A DNA stretch of 21,797 nt from a bacterium (GTDB lineage Bacteria > Patescibacteriota > Minisyncoccia > UBA6257 > GWB1-50-10). The stretch spans positions 9,476-31,272 of the forward strand of contig JAKAHT010000005.1 of assembly GCA_021814805.1 (NCBI GenBank), in the 5' to 3' direction. The position numbers were made by a program, and so were the translations under genes. Below, piece after piece: positions 1-6,248 of this stretch (position 1 is the stretch's first letter; the number at the start of each line of letters is the position of its first letter). The notes under the pieces are model-generated. The model worked only from the letters and a program-made list of their open reading frames with translations, was not told the origin of the DNA and made no database searches.

Positions 1-1
1 C

Positions 2-1132
2 GACAAAACGATTTCATTTGCGGCTGAAATGAAAAATAAGGAAAAGATATTGATGAGAATGCCAAAATATCCCGAATTTTCTTACGGAGATACTCTTTCT
101 TTCCAGGGCGCAATTTATGATGTTGGAGACAACTCGTATAGCAAATACCTCTTAAAAGAAGGAATAAGCGGTATAGTCAATTTCCCCGAGATTGTAGATA
201 CAGATAAATCTTACGGAGGATTCAAACATGATCTCATTAAATTCAAGGATAGAATAATAAATTTTTTTGATGGAACATTGCCGGAAAAAGAAAGTTCCTT
301 TTTATCCGGTCTCATTTTGGGGGAAAAAGAAGGGTTTTCGGAGGAATTCAAGGAAGCCATGAAAAAAAGCGGAACTACCCATCTTGTGGCTCTCTCAGGA
401 TACAACGTTTCGTTGCTTGTTATGGGTACGCTTTTCATGTTTTCTTTCTTTTTGCCGCGCCTTTTATCTCTCTTTTTGGCATTGGTATTGGTGATAATTT
501 TTGTCACTATGACCGGCGGCGAGTCATCCGTCGTAAGAGCGGCCATAATAGGATTTTTAATGTTCGCGGCCGGGGAAAGCGGAAGGCTTTTCGATCCGAG
601 AAACGTGATTATGATTGCGGCTTTGATAATGCTTCTTATTAATCCGCGCCTTTTAGTCTTTGATATCGGTTTTGAGTTGTCGTTCCTGGCCTTTTTGGGA
701 ATCGTTTATTTAAAGCCAATCATAGCCGGTGAATCGAAGTTTTTCGCGGAACCCGGTTTTATGAATTGGCGGGATAATCTAAATTCCACTTTCTCGGCCC
801 AAATAATGGTTTTGCCGATTATTTGGGGAAATTTCGGTTATGTTTCGCCGGTTTCGCTCCCGGCTAATGCTCTTATAGCCGGCTTGATCCCGGTTACTAT
901 GGCTTTGGGATTCGGCGCGGCATCTCTTGGACTTTTATCCCATCATTTGGGGATTTTAGGCAGTTGGGTGGTTTTTCCGTTTCTTAAGCTGGAAACTTTT
1001 ATGGTGGAATTGTTCGGCAATATTGATTTAGGTTTCTCAGTGAATTTCGGACTCGTCGCTTCAGTTGTTTATTATTCGGCCGTTTTGTATTTCATTGCTT
1101 GGAAAAGGAAAAAATGCTTGAAAAACTTCTGA
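2..1132 (+). CDS. comEC: ComEC/Rec2 competence membrane domain, 5'-partial
   Basis: This is the membrane-channel half of the DNA uptake protein ComEC, which moves single-stranded DNA across the inner membrane. The frame is open from base 2 with no stop, and the residues before the first Met (base 29) continue a DUF4131-like fold with a PKYPEFSYGDTLSFQG stretch, so the true start lies outside the window. The family hallmark GTTHLVALSGYNVSLLV sits in the middle and is followed by about six hydrophobic helices with the usual GGESSVVRAAIIGF segment. The protein stops at TGA 1130-1132, before any metallo-beta-lactamase domain, which is supplied by the next, overlapping gene in another frame. Known from the family: single-chain ComEC carries both parts. 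Inferred: the two products form one complex. The call is firm; only the N-terminal extent is unknown. Confidence 0.9.
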   Translation, partial: DKTISFAAEMKNKEKILMRMPKYPEFSYGDTLSFQGAIYDVGDNSYSKYLLKEGISGIVNFPEIVDTDKSYGGFKHDLIKFKDRIINFFDGTLPEKESSFLSGLILGEKEGFSEEFKEAMKKSGTTHLVALSGYNVSLLVMGTLFMFSFFLPRLLSLFLALVLVIIFVTMTGGESSVVRAAIIGFLMFAAGESGRLFDPRNVIMIAALIMLLINPRLLVFDIGFELSFLAFLGIVYLKPIIAGESKFFAEPGFMNWRDNLNSTFSAQIMVLPIIWGNFGYVSPVSLPANALIAGLIPVTMALGFGAASLGLLSHHLGILGSWVVFPFLKLETFMVELFGNIDLGFSVNFGLVASVVYYSAVLYFIAWKRKKCLKNF

Positions 1133-2001
1133 TTATTAGAGGCTTCTTAGAAAGGAATCGGTTTAAAATCTGTCCTTTTATTTTGATTTTCTTTTTCGCG
1201 GAAGTAATTATCTTTATTGATTTAACGAGCCGGCCGGAAGTTTTAAGTGAATATTTTTTACCGGTCGGGGAAGGGGACGGCGAACTTATAATTACTCCCT
1301 CGGGAGCCAAGATATTAATAGACGGAGGGCCAGACAGTTTTTCCGTATTGAAAGGTCTAGAAAAAATATTATCTCCCTATGATAGGTACATAGATGCGGT
1401 CGTTTTAACACATCCCGAAGCCGATCACTTCACGGGTCTTATAAATGTGTTTAAGAGATATAAAGTGGGAATTTTCATTTCAAATGGAATTATTTCCGAC
1501 AAGGATTCCTTTAAAAATCTTTCTTCAGTTATCGCGGAAAATAATTTGCCGTCGATTTCTTTGTTTTCCGGGGATGAATTAAGGAATGGTTCGGTGTTGG
1601 TCCGTGTTTTATCTCCAAACGCAAATCGAAACAAGTCCGTTAGCTTAAATGAATCGGCCTTAGTCTTAGATATAGAATTTGGAGAAAGCCGATCTCTTTT
1701 TATGAGTGATGTCGGCAGCGCTGTTGAAAAAAGCGTGGCATCCAACATATATAAACCGGTAAGTTTGATTAAGGTGGCTCATCACGGATCGAAAAACTCT
1801 TCGTCGCGATATTTCTTAGAAACGCTCCATCCAGAATTGGCCGTGATAGAAGTGGGTAAGAATAACTATGGACACCCATCGTTCGAAACTATTGATCGCT
1901 TAAAAGAAAACGGCGCTGAAATTTTTAGGACCGACCAAGTTGGCTTACTGGAAGTGACTTTAAAAGAAAACGGTCGTCTTGAAGTGTTTAAAATGAAGTA
2001 G
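1114..2001 (+). CDS. ComEC-type metallo-beta-lactamase domain protein
   Basis: This 295-residue protein carries the extracytoplasmic MBL-fold domain of ComEC, thought to degrade the non-transported DNA strand. One hydrophobic helix (about residues 17-38) is followed by GEGDGELIITPSGAKILIDGG, the metal motif HPEADH at 100-105, AHHGS with His223/His224, and GHPS with His254, so the metal ligands look complete. I chose ATG 1114, which has AGGA a few bases upstream; a TTG at 1099 in the same frame is possible but less likely. The start overlaps the end of the membrane half by 19 bp in a different frame, which suggests translational coupling. Only one frame change would fuse the two, but both ORFs begin and end cleanly at the domain boundary, so a natural gene split is likelier than a sequencing error. 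Confidence 0.88.
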   Translation: MLEKLLIIRGFLERNRFKICPFILIFFFAEVIIFIDLTSRPEVLSEYFLPVGEGDGELIITPSGAKILIDGGPDSFSVLKGLEKILSPYDRYIDAVVLTHPEADHFTGLINVFKRYKVGIFISNGIISDKDSFKNLSSVIAENNLPSISLFSGDELRNGSVLVRVLSPNANRNKSVSLNESALVLDIEFGESRSLFMSDVGSAVEKSVASNIYKPVSLIKVAHHGSKNSSSRYFLETLHPELAVIEVGKNNYGHPSFETIDRLKENGAEIFRTDQVGLLEVTLKENGRLEVFKMK

Positions 2002-2007
2002 TACAAT
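1979..2007 (+). promoter_or_regulatory. Promoter for aspS-ndk
   Basis: A TTGAAG -35 (1979-1984) and a TACAAT -10 (2002-2007) are separated by 17 bp and overlap the end of the MBL gene. The expected transcription start is near 2014, only about 4 nt before the aspS ATG, so there is no room for a ribosome binding site. It is the only promoter in the window where I see a reasonable -35. Confidence 0.5.
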
Positions 2008-2017
2008 TCACCTATAA

Positions 2018-3427
2018 ATGAGAGTTTTATCGAAAAATATATCCGCTTTGGAAGGTAAGGAGGCGGAACTTGAGGGTTGGGTGGACGTGAGGCGTGATCA
2101 CGGCAAGCTTATATTTATAGATTTGCGCGACAGAAGCGGTATAACCCAGGTGGTTTTTACTCCAGGCAATAAAGAGCTCCATTCTTTGGCTGAAAAACTA
2201 AGGCCTGAGTGGGTTGTTAAGGTTACAGGAATTGTTGGGAAACGTCCGGCCGGCATGGAAAATTCCAAAATTCCGAGCGGCTATCACGAAATCCAAGCGA
2301 CTGATTTGAATATAATATCCGAGGCAAAAACACCGCCCTTTGATCTTGCTTCCGACGGCCGTGAGATAGGCGAAGAGACAAGAATGAAATACCGCTATTT
2401 GGATTTGAGGCGTCCCAGAATGCGCCGTAATCTCGTGATGCGGGCCAAAATCAACAAGTTTATTCGCAACTTTTTATCCGACGAAGATTTTATAGAGGTG
2501 GAAACTCCTGATATAGGCAAATCAACTCCGGAAGGAGCCAGGGATTATTTGATTCCGAGCCGGGTTTATCCTGGGAAATTCTATGCGCTTCCGCAGTCGC
2601 CTCAGCAGTACAAGCAACTTTTAATGGTGGCCGGCCTCGAAAAATATTTTCAAATAGCCAGATGTTTCAGGGATGAAGATACAAGAGGAGATAGACAGCC
2701 CGAATTCACTCAGCTTGATATCGAATTGAGTTTCGTCTCACAAGATGAAGTTTTAGTCTTAATAGAGAATCTTTTTACAAAGATGGTAGAAGAACTTTAT
2801 CCGGAAAAGAAAATTAAATGGTCTCCTTTTCCGCGTTTGAATTATGCTGATGTCATGTCAAAATACAATTCTGACAAGCCAGATCTTCGGGACGACAAAA
2901 ACAATCCAAATGAATTGGCCTTTGTGTTTGTTGTGAATTTTCCGATGTTTGAATGGAAAGAAACGGAGCATCGCTGGGACGCAGTGCATCATCCGTTCAC
3001 CAAGCCGAACGTGAAAAATAAAGAAGAGTTCATAAAACTTTTTCATGAAGCCCCTGAGAAAATCACGGCTCTCCAGTATGATCTTGTGTTGAACGGCTAC
3101 GAAGTTGCCGGGGGAAGCATAAGAACCACTGATCCGGAACTTCTGGCGGCTGTCTTTGAGGTTATGGGTAATAAACCGGAAGATATCAAAGAGAAATTCG
3201 GCCATCTTTTGGAGGCTTTCTCGTACGGGGTTCCTCCTCACGGAGGAATAGCATCCGGTCTCGACCGCTTAATCGCCATACTTCAGGATGAGCCGAACAT
3301 ACGGGAAGTGATAGCTTTTCCGAAAACGGGTGACGGCAAGGACTTGATGATGGACGCTCCGAGTGATGTCTCCAAAGAGCAACTTAAGGAATTGCACATA
3401 AAAGTCGAGGAAGAAAAACAAAAATAA
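2018..3427 (+). CDS. aspS: Aspartyl-tRNA synthetase, bacterial type without GAD domain
   Basis: This enzyme charges tRNA-Asp in the cytoplasm. The N-terminal OB-fold anticodon domain has EGWVDVRRDHGKLIFIDLRD. The class II core has motif 2 as RCFRDEDTRGDRQPEFTQLD (about 215-234) and motif 3 as GIASGLDRL (410-418). The sequence follows the bacterial type closely, including FPMFEW, VHHPFT and NGYEVAGGSIR. It has 469 residues against about 590 usual for bacterial AspRS. The missing part is precise: SDKPDLR (285-291) runs almost directly into FVFVVNFPMF (302 onward), exactly where the roughly 120-residue GAD domain is normally inserted. Catalytic motifs are intact, so it should be active. Whether it also charges tRNA-Asn cannot be told from this window, which has no asnS or gatCAB. 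It is probably cotranscribed with ndk, 4 bp downstream. Confidence 0.96.
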   Translation: MRVLSKNISALEGKEAELEGWVDVRRDHGKLIFIDLRDRSGITQVVFTPGNKELHSLAEKLRPEWVVKVTGIVGKRPAGMENSKIPSGYHEIQATDLNIISEAKTPPFDLASDGREIGEETRMKYRYLDLRRPRMRRNLVMRAKINKFIRNFLSDEDFIEVETPDIGKSTPEGARDYLIPSRVYPGKFYALPQSPQQYKQLLMVAGLEKYFQIARCFRDEDTRGDRQPEFTQLDIELSFVSQDEVLVLIENLFTKMVEELYPEKKIKWSPFPRLNYADVMSKYNSDKPDLRDDKNNPNELAFVFVVNFPMFEWKETEHRWDAVHHPFTKPNVKNKEEFIKLFHEAPEKITALQYDLVLNGYEVAGGSIRTTDPELLAAVFEVMGNKPEDIKEKFGHLLEAFSYGVPPHGGIASGLDRLIAILQDEPNIREVIAFPKTGDGKDLMMDAPSDVSKEQLKELHIKVEEEKQK

Positions 3428-3431
3428 AAAA

Positions 3432-4022
3432 ATGAGTCATTTAAAGGAAGAAAAAACATTGGTTTTGATAAAACCGGACGGCGTTAAAAGAGGACTGACC
3501 GGCGAAATAATAAAGAGAATAGAACAAAGAGGTCTTAAGGTGATTGCTCTTCAAATGTTTAATGCCACCAAAGAAGATTTAGCCAAGCATTATTCTACGT
3601 CGCCTGATTACTTGAGATCGATAGGTGAAAAGACATTGAGTACTTATGCAAAATACGGCTTGGATGCCGAGAAGGAAATAGGGACCAAGGATTCATTGGA
3701 AATAGGCCAAAAAGTTCACGGTTGGCTTATAGATTTTATGACTTCCGGCCCCATAGTCAAAATGGTTATTCAAGGTTTACATGCTGTCGAGATGGTTAGA
3801 AAACTTTCCGGCGCTACCATGCCTTCTCAGGCTGAAATGGGCACCATAAGAGGAGATTTTTCCGTTGATTCGGCTGCCCTCGCGAATGCTCAAAAGAGAG
3901 CTGTGCATAACCTGGTTCATGCTTCGGGTACTGTTCCCGAAGCCGAGGTGGAAATAGCACTGTGGTTCAAGAAAAACGAGCTTTGTCCTTACACGAGAGC
4001 CGAGGAAGACATAATGTTTTAG
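3432..4022 (+). CDS. ndk: Nucleoside diphosphate kinase, long form
   Basis: This enzyme transfers the gamma phosphate between nucleoside triphosphates and diphosphates through a phosphohistidine. The N-terminus LVLIKPDGVKRGLTGEI, the FMTSGPIVKMVIQG strand, a GATMPSQAEMGTIRGDFS stretch and the active-site NLVHASGT (His163) are all present, ending in ELCPYTR. At 196 residues it is about 50 longer than usual. Most of the excess is an insertion of about 30 residues between HYSTSPDYLR and GWLIDFM, in the helical region before the FMTSGP strand. The rest is a longer segment before the catalytic His. It starts 4 bp after aspS with no clear Shine-Dalgarno, so it probably depends on the aspS transcript and on coupling. 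It is not broken. Confidence 0.95.
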   Translation: MSHLKEEKTLVLIKPDGVKRGLTGEIIKRIEQRGLKVIALQMFNATKEDLAKHYSTSPDYLRSIGEKTLSTYAKYGLDAEKEIGTKDSLEIGQKVHGWLIDFMTSGPIVKMVIQGLHAVEMVRKLSGATMPSQAEMGTIRGDFSVDSAALANAQKRAVHNLVHASGTVPEAEVEIALWFKKNELCPYTRAEEDIMF

Positions 4023-4024
4023 TG

Positions 4025-4033
4025 TGCTATAAT
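4025..4033 (+). promoter_or_regulatory. Extended -10 promoter of the 6S-like RNA
   Basis: TGCTATAAT matches the extended -10 consensus in full, with TG at 4025-4026 and TATAAT at 4028-4033. It starts right after the ndk stop. The expected transcription start, 4040, is one base before the closing stem of the RNA. No good -35 is visible. Confidence 0.7.
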
Positions 4034-4039
4034 AATAGT

Positions 4040-4194
4040 GTCCCGTTCACATGTGAATTCCGGATTATTTAATTTCAAAGGGACTTCAAAATCTTTCGGC
4101 TCGACGGAGAATTTACAAAAATTTTCTTAAGGGTCGAATTGAGAAGACCCACCTGGCATTAACCGGGAATAATTCCAAGAACGGGATTTTTGTT
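4040..4194 (+). ncRNA. ssrS: Structured RNA with 6S RNA architecture
   Basis: A perfect 8-bp stem joins 4041-4048 (TCCCGTTC) to 4179-4186 (GAACGGGA), followed at once by TTTTTGTTT. Inside it, 4055-4059 can pair with 4171-4175. Next comes a large bubble: its 5' side (4064-4079) is AT-rich and unpaired, and its 3' side folds into a small hairpin, CCTGG at 4152-4156 with CCGGG at 4163-4167. Above the bubble, 4080-4087 pairs with 4143-4150 around one mismatch, then 4101-4105 with 4133-4137, then an irregular apical stem. A closing stem, central bubble with a 3' hairpin and long apical arm is the known architecture of 6S RNA, which mimics an open promoter and sequesters sigma-70 RNA polymerase. 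The rival reading is a leader or attenuator for the gene at 4203, which starts 8 bases after the T-tract. Confidence 0.6.
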
Positions 4195-4202
4195 TAAAAA
4201 AT

Positions 4203-4559
4203 ATGAAAAAAGCTCTGCCGATATTTTTAGCGATTTTGGTATTCGGGCTTACGGTTCTGGGATTTTTGGGTTTTAAATCGTTGGGAAGCTATTCCTGCAA
4301 CGATTTGGCTTGTCCCTTGACTCAAGGAGTTCTGGCCTTTTCTGTTTTTTTTAATAATCATGTTTTAACTCTCTCAACTTTCGTGGTAATCTTGTTTTTC
4401 TTTCTTGTCTCGGCTTATCAAGCAAAAAAATCAGGAATTTTTAAAAATCCGGACGGTAAGATTTTAGAAACCGCGAGCCACGAGGAAAAAATTTCCAATC
4501 TAACTTTCAACAAATCAACTTTTTGGTTTATTCTCCATCAAAATAGTCCCTCGTTTTAA
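4203..4559 (+). CDS. Small membrane protein of unknown function
   Basis: This protein has 118 residues and two hydrophobic segments (about 5-24 and 45-67). The first could be an uncleaved anchor. The loop between them has two cysteines (SCNDLACPL) and would lie outside if the N-terminus is inside. The tail is charged and then ends in a neutral stretch. I do not recognise a family. It begins 8 bases after the T-tract of the upstream RNA and has neither a Shine-Dalgarno nor a well-placed -10, so it may rely on read-through from the RNA promoter. It lies 42 bp upstream of ccdA, and its two exposed cysteines suggest, but do not show, a part in the same redox cluster. Confidence 0.7.
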   Translation: MKKALPIFLAILVFGLTVLGFLGFKSLGSYSCNDLACPLTQGVLAFSVFFNNHVLTLSTFVVILFFFLVSAYQAKKSGIFKNPDGKILETASHEEKISNLTFNKSTFWFILHQNSPSF

Positions 4560-4604
4560 ACCGTTTCCTTTTTCAAGGTCGGTTTAATTCATGGCTATTT
4601 AATG
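4556..4604 (+). promoter_or_regulatory. Hairpin plus three-codon ORF before ccdA
   Basis: TTAAACCG (4556-4563) pairs perfectly with CGGTTTAA (4580-4587), with an inner CCTT/AAGG (4567-4570 with 4575-4578). The hairpin covers the stop of the upstream gene. It has no T-tract, so it is not an ordinary terminator. It is followed by ATG GCT ATT TAA at 4591-4602, whose stop overlaps the ccdA start as TAATG. Coupling of translation through this mini-ORF is an inference. Confidence 0.35.
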
Positions 4605-5339
4605 AAGAAAAAAATAATTTTTGTAGTTTCGTCGACTTCTTTGATTTTAATAGGGATTTTTCTCAGCACCGGACATTTCTTGCCGATACTTTTGGGTTCG
4701 GCATTGGTTGACAGCATAAATCCCTGCGCTTTTTCCGTTTTGATTCTGACCATCGCTTTCCTTTTTAGTTTGGGCCGCCAGCGGTCGCAAATTTTGACGG
4801 CGGGAGCTTCTTATATTTCAGGCATCTTTTTGACTTACATTTTGATAGGCTTGGGAATATTAAGCGCTTTAAATTTATTCGGTATTCCCGGTTTTATTTC
4901 AAAAGTGGTGGCCATGGTGCTTATGGTTTTTGGAATAATAGAAATATTAGATGCCTTGTTCAAGAATTTTCCGATAAGGCTCAAAATTCCCAATTCCACT
5001 CATCCCACCATAGCCCGTCTCATAGAGAAGAGCTCCGTAGCAGCCTCGTTTGTTTTGGGTATAGCTGTGGGACTCTTCGAATTCCCTTGCACCGGTGGTC
5101 CGTATCTTTTCGTTTTGGGTTTACTTCATGATAAGGCGAGCTTCTGGGGAGGATTCTTGTATCTCTTGCTTTATAATTTGGTTTTCATATTGCCGCTGAT
5201 TTTGGTTTTGATTTTAGCCAGTGATCGCGAGCTGTTTTCAAAGGTCGAAGAACTGAAGAAGGAAAACGGTCGGTTGGCGAAAATCGCTATCGGAATAATG
5301 ATGATTATGCTGGCTGCCGTCATAATCTTCTTCTCTTAA
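4602..5339 (+). CDS. ccdA: CcdA/DsbD-type transmembrane thiol-disulfide carrier
   Basis: This integral membrane protein carries reducing equivalents from the cytoplasmic thioredoxin to thioredoxin-like proteins outside the membrane. The paired cysteines typical of the family are present in their helices: DSINPCAF (Cys42) and FEFPCTGGPY (Cys163). About six or seven hydrophobic helices fill the 245 residues, the usual size for a stand-alone CcdA. There is an extra N-terminal helix before the LLGSALVDSINPC core. The start overlaps a mini-ORF stop as TAATG. The next gene follows after 4 bp, and the thioredoxin-like protein two genes downstream is the expected partner. Annotators often call this family a cytochrome c biogenesis protein, but no cytochrome or haem gene is nearby, so general thiol reduction is more likely here. 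Confidence 0.9.
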   Translation: MKKKIIFVVSSTSLILIGIFLSTGHFLPILLGSALVDSINPCAFSVLILTIAFLFSLGRQRSQILTAGASYISGIFLTYILIGLGILSALNLFGIPGFISKVVAMVLMVFGIIEILDALFKNFPIRLKIPNSTHPTIARLIEKSSVAASFVLGIAVGLFEFPCTGGPYLFVLGLLHDKASFWGGFLYLLLYNLVFILPLILVLILASDRELFSKVEELKKENGRLAKIAIGIMMIMLAAVIIFFS

Positions 5340-5343
5340 AAAC

Positions 5344-5847
5344 ATGGATGAAACAAAAAGAAAAAATTGGGAGGAATTGTTGGATAAAATAAAAAAGGCT
5401 CATTTGGAACATAAATTGGATCTCTCTACGGATGAAGATTTGTCGATAGGCATAATGAACCTGGTGAGTCTCGAGGAGCACTTTTTTTTCACAGCCGAAA
5501 AGACCAAAAAAGACGAATATTTCGATCTTCTGGGAGAAGTAAGAGGCGTGAGGAAGGAGCTTTTAGCCAAGCTTATGCCGGTTAATGAGGGAGAAAGCTG
5601 GTGCATATCCAAACACTTATTGTCTTCCGCGATGCGCTTGATAGAAGTCGGTACCAAGCTTGATTCGACCGGAAGGAGGGATGAAGCCAAGGCCGCTTAT
5701 GACTCGGCTTTCAAGCTGTATTCTCTTTTCTGGGCTTTGAGGTTGAAACTCATAGATGCTTCCAATATCAAAAAGGCCAAGGAAGAAGGCAAGCCTTTGG
5801 ATTTCGAGAGCATTATGACCGAGCTCATCAACTGCTGCGAAGAGTGA
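5344..5847 (+). CDS. Unknown soluble helical protein in the ccdA cluster
   Basis: This 167-residue protein has no signal peptide or membrane segment. It appears almost wholly helical and is rich in Lys and Glu. Residues about 95-140 contain a helical hairpin that looks like a tetratricopeptide-type unit (SAMRLIEVGTKLDSTGRRDE followed by AKAAYDSAFKLYSLFWALRL). It has cysteines at the GESWC site (residue 81) and a terminal NCCEE. I do not recognise the family. It begins 4 bp after ccdA and ends 13 bp before the thioredoxin-like gene, so it is almost certainly cotranscribed with both. A cytoplasmic accessory of the redox system is possible, but nothing in the sequence proves it. Confidence 0.75.
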   Translation: MDETKRKNWEELLDKIKKAHLEHKLDLSTDEDLSIGIMNLVSLEEHFFFTAEKTKKDEYFDLLGEVRGVRKELLAKLMPVNEGESWCISKHLLSSAMRLIEVGTKLDSTGRRDEAKAAYDSAFKLYSLFWALRLKLIDASNIKKAKEEGKPLDFESIMTELINCCEE

Positions 5848-5860
5848 TGCAAAAAACCCT

Positions 5861-6229
5861 ATGAAACTCAACAAATCAAAAACGTATACCATTGGACTTT
5901 TAATTCTTGTTGTCATGGCTGGCCTCACTGCTTATCTCGTTTTCAAGCCGCGTCCGGGAAATTCGCTTGATTATTTCGCTCGGTGCCTTTCGGAAAAAGG
6001 TTTGGTTATGTACGGTTTGTATTCCTGCCCTCATTGTCAGGCGGAAAAAGAGCTTTTTGGAAGTTCTTTTAAGTACGTAAATTACGTGGAATGTTCAGAA
6101 AATCCGAGCAAATGCACGGCCGAGGGCATAAACGCCGTGCCTACTTGGATTGAACCCGGCGGAGAACGTCTCGTTGGTACTCAAAGTCTCGATAATTTAA
6201 GTTCTGTGAGTGGATGCAAATTGAATTAA
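5861..6229 (+). CDS. Membrane-anchored thioredoxin-fold protein, VKOR-domain-like
   Basis: A single N-terminal helix (about residues 9-28) anchors a small redox domain outside the membrane. The domain has MYGLYSCPHCQAEKELFG with active-site Cys56 and Cys59, then YVECSENPSKC, the cis-proline segment AVPTW (Pro94) and a closing LSSVSGC. This order resembles the thioredoxin domain fused to the C-terminus of bacterial and plant VKOR proteins, but no VKOR membrane domain is encoded here. CPHC is also the active site of the oxidase DsbA, so the direction of electron flow is uncertain. With CcdA two genes upstream, reduction or isomerisation of secreted disulfides is the likeliest role. A cytochrome-maturation thioredoxin is the alternative. 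Extra cysteines at 42, 78, 85 and 119 may form structural pairs. Confidence 0.85.
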   Translation: MKLNKSKTYTIGLLILVVMAGLTAYLVFKPRPGNSLDYFARCLSEKGLVMYGLYSCPHCQAEKELFGSSFKYVNYVECSENPSKCTAEGINAVPTWIEPGGERLVGTQSLDNLSSVSGCKLN

Positions 6230-6235
6230 AAAGAA

Positions 6236-6241
6236 TATAAT
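6236..6241 (+). promoter_or_regulatory. -10 element for glycerate kinase
   Basis: A perfect TATAAT lies in the 19-bp gap after the thioredoxin gene. The expected transcription start is 6248 and the GTG start codon is at 6249, so the transcript would be essentially leaderless. No TG extension and no -35 are visible. Confidence 0.5.
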
Positions 6242-6248
6242 CAAATTC

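Noticed and set aside
1099..1132. Frameshift joining the two ComEC halves
   Set aside because: The downstream frame has its own start with an AGGA, and the split falls at the domain boundary. It remains possible but is not the simpler reading.
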